Shown here: in pieces, positions 11,937-12,646 of the stretch
How the letters are laid out: the number at the start of each line of letters is the position of its first letter
Position numbering within the stretch: the first letter of the stretch is position 1
Translations under genes and position numbers: made by a program
Notes under the pieces: generated by a model
What the model saw: the letters and a program-made list of their open reading frames with translations, nothing else
The model's database searches: none
Told to the model about the DNA's origin: nothing
Assembly: GCA_021732805.1 (NCBI GenBank)
Contig: JAKFUJ010000322.1
Coordinates: 1-12,646 of the forward strand
Direction: 5' to 3'
DNA: 12,646 nucleotides
Source of the DNA: Betaproteobacteria bacterium
Lineage (GTDB): Bacteria > Pseudomonadota > Gammaproteobacteria > Burkholderiales > SG8-41

Positions 11937-12646
11937 ATGAGAATTACAGATATCAGGGAAATTGCGATCCCGCTCAATTCTAGCCTGCGCAACGCCGTAT
12001 TCGATTTCAGCGAAATGACCACTTCGGTGGTTGCGGTCATCACCGATGTTGTGCGCGACGGCAAACCGGTCGCCGGTTTTGCCTTCAACTCCACCGGGCG
12101 TTATGCCTGCGGCGCGCAGATGCGCGCGCGTTTCATCCCGCGCATTCTGAAAGCCAAACCGGAATCGCTGCTCAATGCAGCCGGCGACAATATCGATCCG
12201 GAAAAAATCCTGGCCTGCATGCGGCAGCGGGAAAAACCCGGCGGACATACCGAACGTTCGGTGGCCATCGGCGCCATTGAAGTGGCGTGCTGGGACGCTG
12301 CCGCGAAAATTGCCGGCTTGCCGCTGCATGCGCTGATTGCAAAAATATACAATAAAAACAACAGGTTAGTAAAAGTCCCGTGTTACGTCGGTGGCGGCTG
12401 GTATGAGCCGGGCAAGGGCATCCCCGAACTGCTAACAGAAATCCGCGACAAGTTCGCGCAGGGTTACCGCACGATGAAAATCAAGGTCGGCGGCCTGTCG
12501 GTGGCCGAGGATGTTGCCCGTGTCGAAGCCGCGCTGAAAGTGGTTGGCGGCAGCAAACATCTGGCAGTGGACGCCAATGCCGGGTTTGATCGTGCGCGTG
12601 CGCTGGCTTATGCCAAAGCGCTGGCGCCGTACGACCTGCGCTGGTT
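11937..12646 (+). CDS. Mandelate racemase/muconate lactonizing enzyme family protein, 3' end cut by window
   Basis: The first 236 residues of an enolase-superfamily enzyme; the frame runs off the window end. These enzymes abstract the proton alpha to a carboxylate and then racemise, dehydrate or cycloisomerise the acid, using Mg. An N-terminal capping domain (MRITDIREIAIPLNSSL, TTSVVAVITDV) is followed by the barrel: AIGAIEVACWDAAAKIAG, then the KxK catalytic motif K181-I-K183 in MKIKVGG, then VDANAGF with the first metal ligand D212 and N214. The remaining metal ligands and the opposite catalytic base would lie beyond the window. The ATG at 11937 is chosen because the homologous N-terminus begins there, though no Shine-Dalgarno precedes it. 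Codons around 12339-12374 are unusually AT-rich. Lying 72 nt after a Bug receptor, it probably processes the imported acid. Racemase versus sugar-acid dehydratase cannot be decided. Confidence 0.88.
   Translation, partial: MRITDIREIAIPLNSSLRNAVFDFSEMTTSVVAVITDVVRDGKPVAGFAFNSTGRYACGAQMRARFIPRILKAKPESLLNAAGDNIDPEKILACMRQREKPGGHTERSVAIGAIEVACWDAAAKIAGLPLHALIAKIYNKNNRLVKVPCYVGGGWYEPGKGIPELLTEIRDKFAQGYRTMKIKVGGLSVAEDVARVEAALKVVGGSKHLAVDANAGFDRARALAYAKALAPYDLRW

Overview
The window looks like an accessory catabolic region of a GC-rich betaproteobacterium, most likely Burkholderiales. The evidence is four Bug-type periplasmic binding proteins with no transporter membrane genes, a PEP-CTERM exported protein, and Burkholderiales-like MmgE/PrpD, amidohydrolase, Asp/Glu-racemase-like and enolase-superfamily genes. 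Genus cannot be fixed from the sequence alone.

Layout. (1) 1-2121, + strand: the 3' part of an MmgE/PrpD-family gene, a 65-bp inverted-repeat element, then an ACMSD-like amidohydrolase. (2) 2122-5349, - strand, a regulatory and surface interlude: a PAS-GAF-GGDEF diguanylate cyclase with a long, hairpin-rich leader; a PEP-CTERM exported protein with a textbook intrinsic terminator; about 460 bp without a convincing gene, containing a 73-bp MITE-like element with 12-bp perfect terminal repeats, a TTA target duplication and an exact IHF consensus. (3) 5350-8532, - strand operon: Asp/Glu-racemase-family protein, Bug receptor, glycerol kinase. The Bug stop and the kinase GTG start lie in one frame, only four codons apart. 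(4) 8533-8746: divergent promoter region. (5) 8747-12646, + strand: three consecutive Bug receptors, then an enolase-superfamily (mandelate racemase/muconate lactonizing) enzyme cut by the window end.

How the genes may work together (inference): the Bug proteins would capture carboxylates in the periplasm and hand them to a tripartite tricarboxylate transporter encoded elsewhere, or act as sensors. The MmgE/PrpD, amidohydrolase, racemase-like and enolase-superfamily enzymes would carry out dehydration, decarboxylation or isomerisation of the acids. Glycerol kinase is an unexpected member of the racemase-Bug operon. The diguanylate cyclase and PEP-CTERM protein probably belong to a separate biofilm or exopolysaccharide programme.

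No tRNA, rRNA, CRISPR array, toxin-antitoxin pair, phage gene or intact transposase was seen. I found no clear case for an entirely new defence or mobile system. The most unusual items are the Bug/glpK junction, the MITE, the structured leader of the cyclase gene, and the stem-conserving repeat at 1005-1069.
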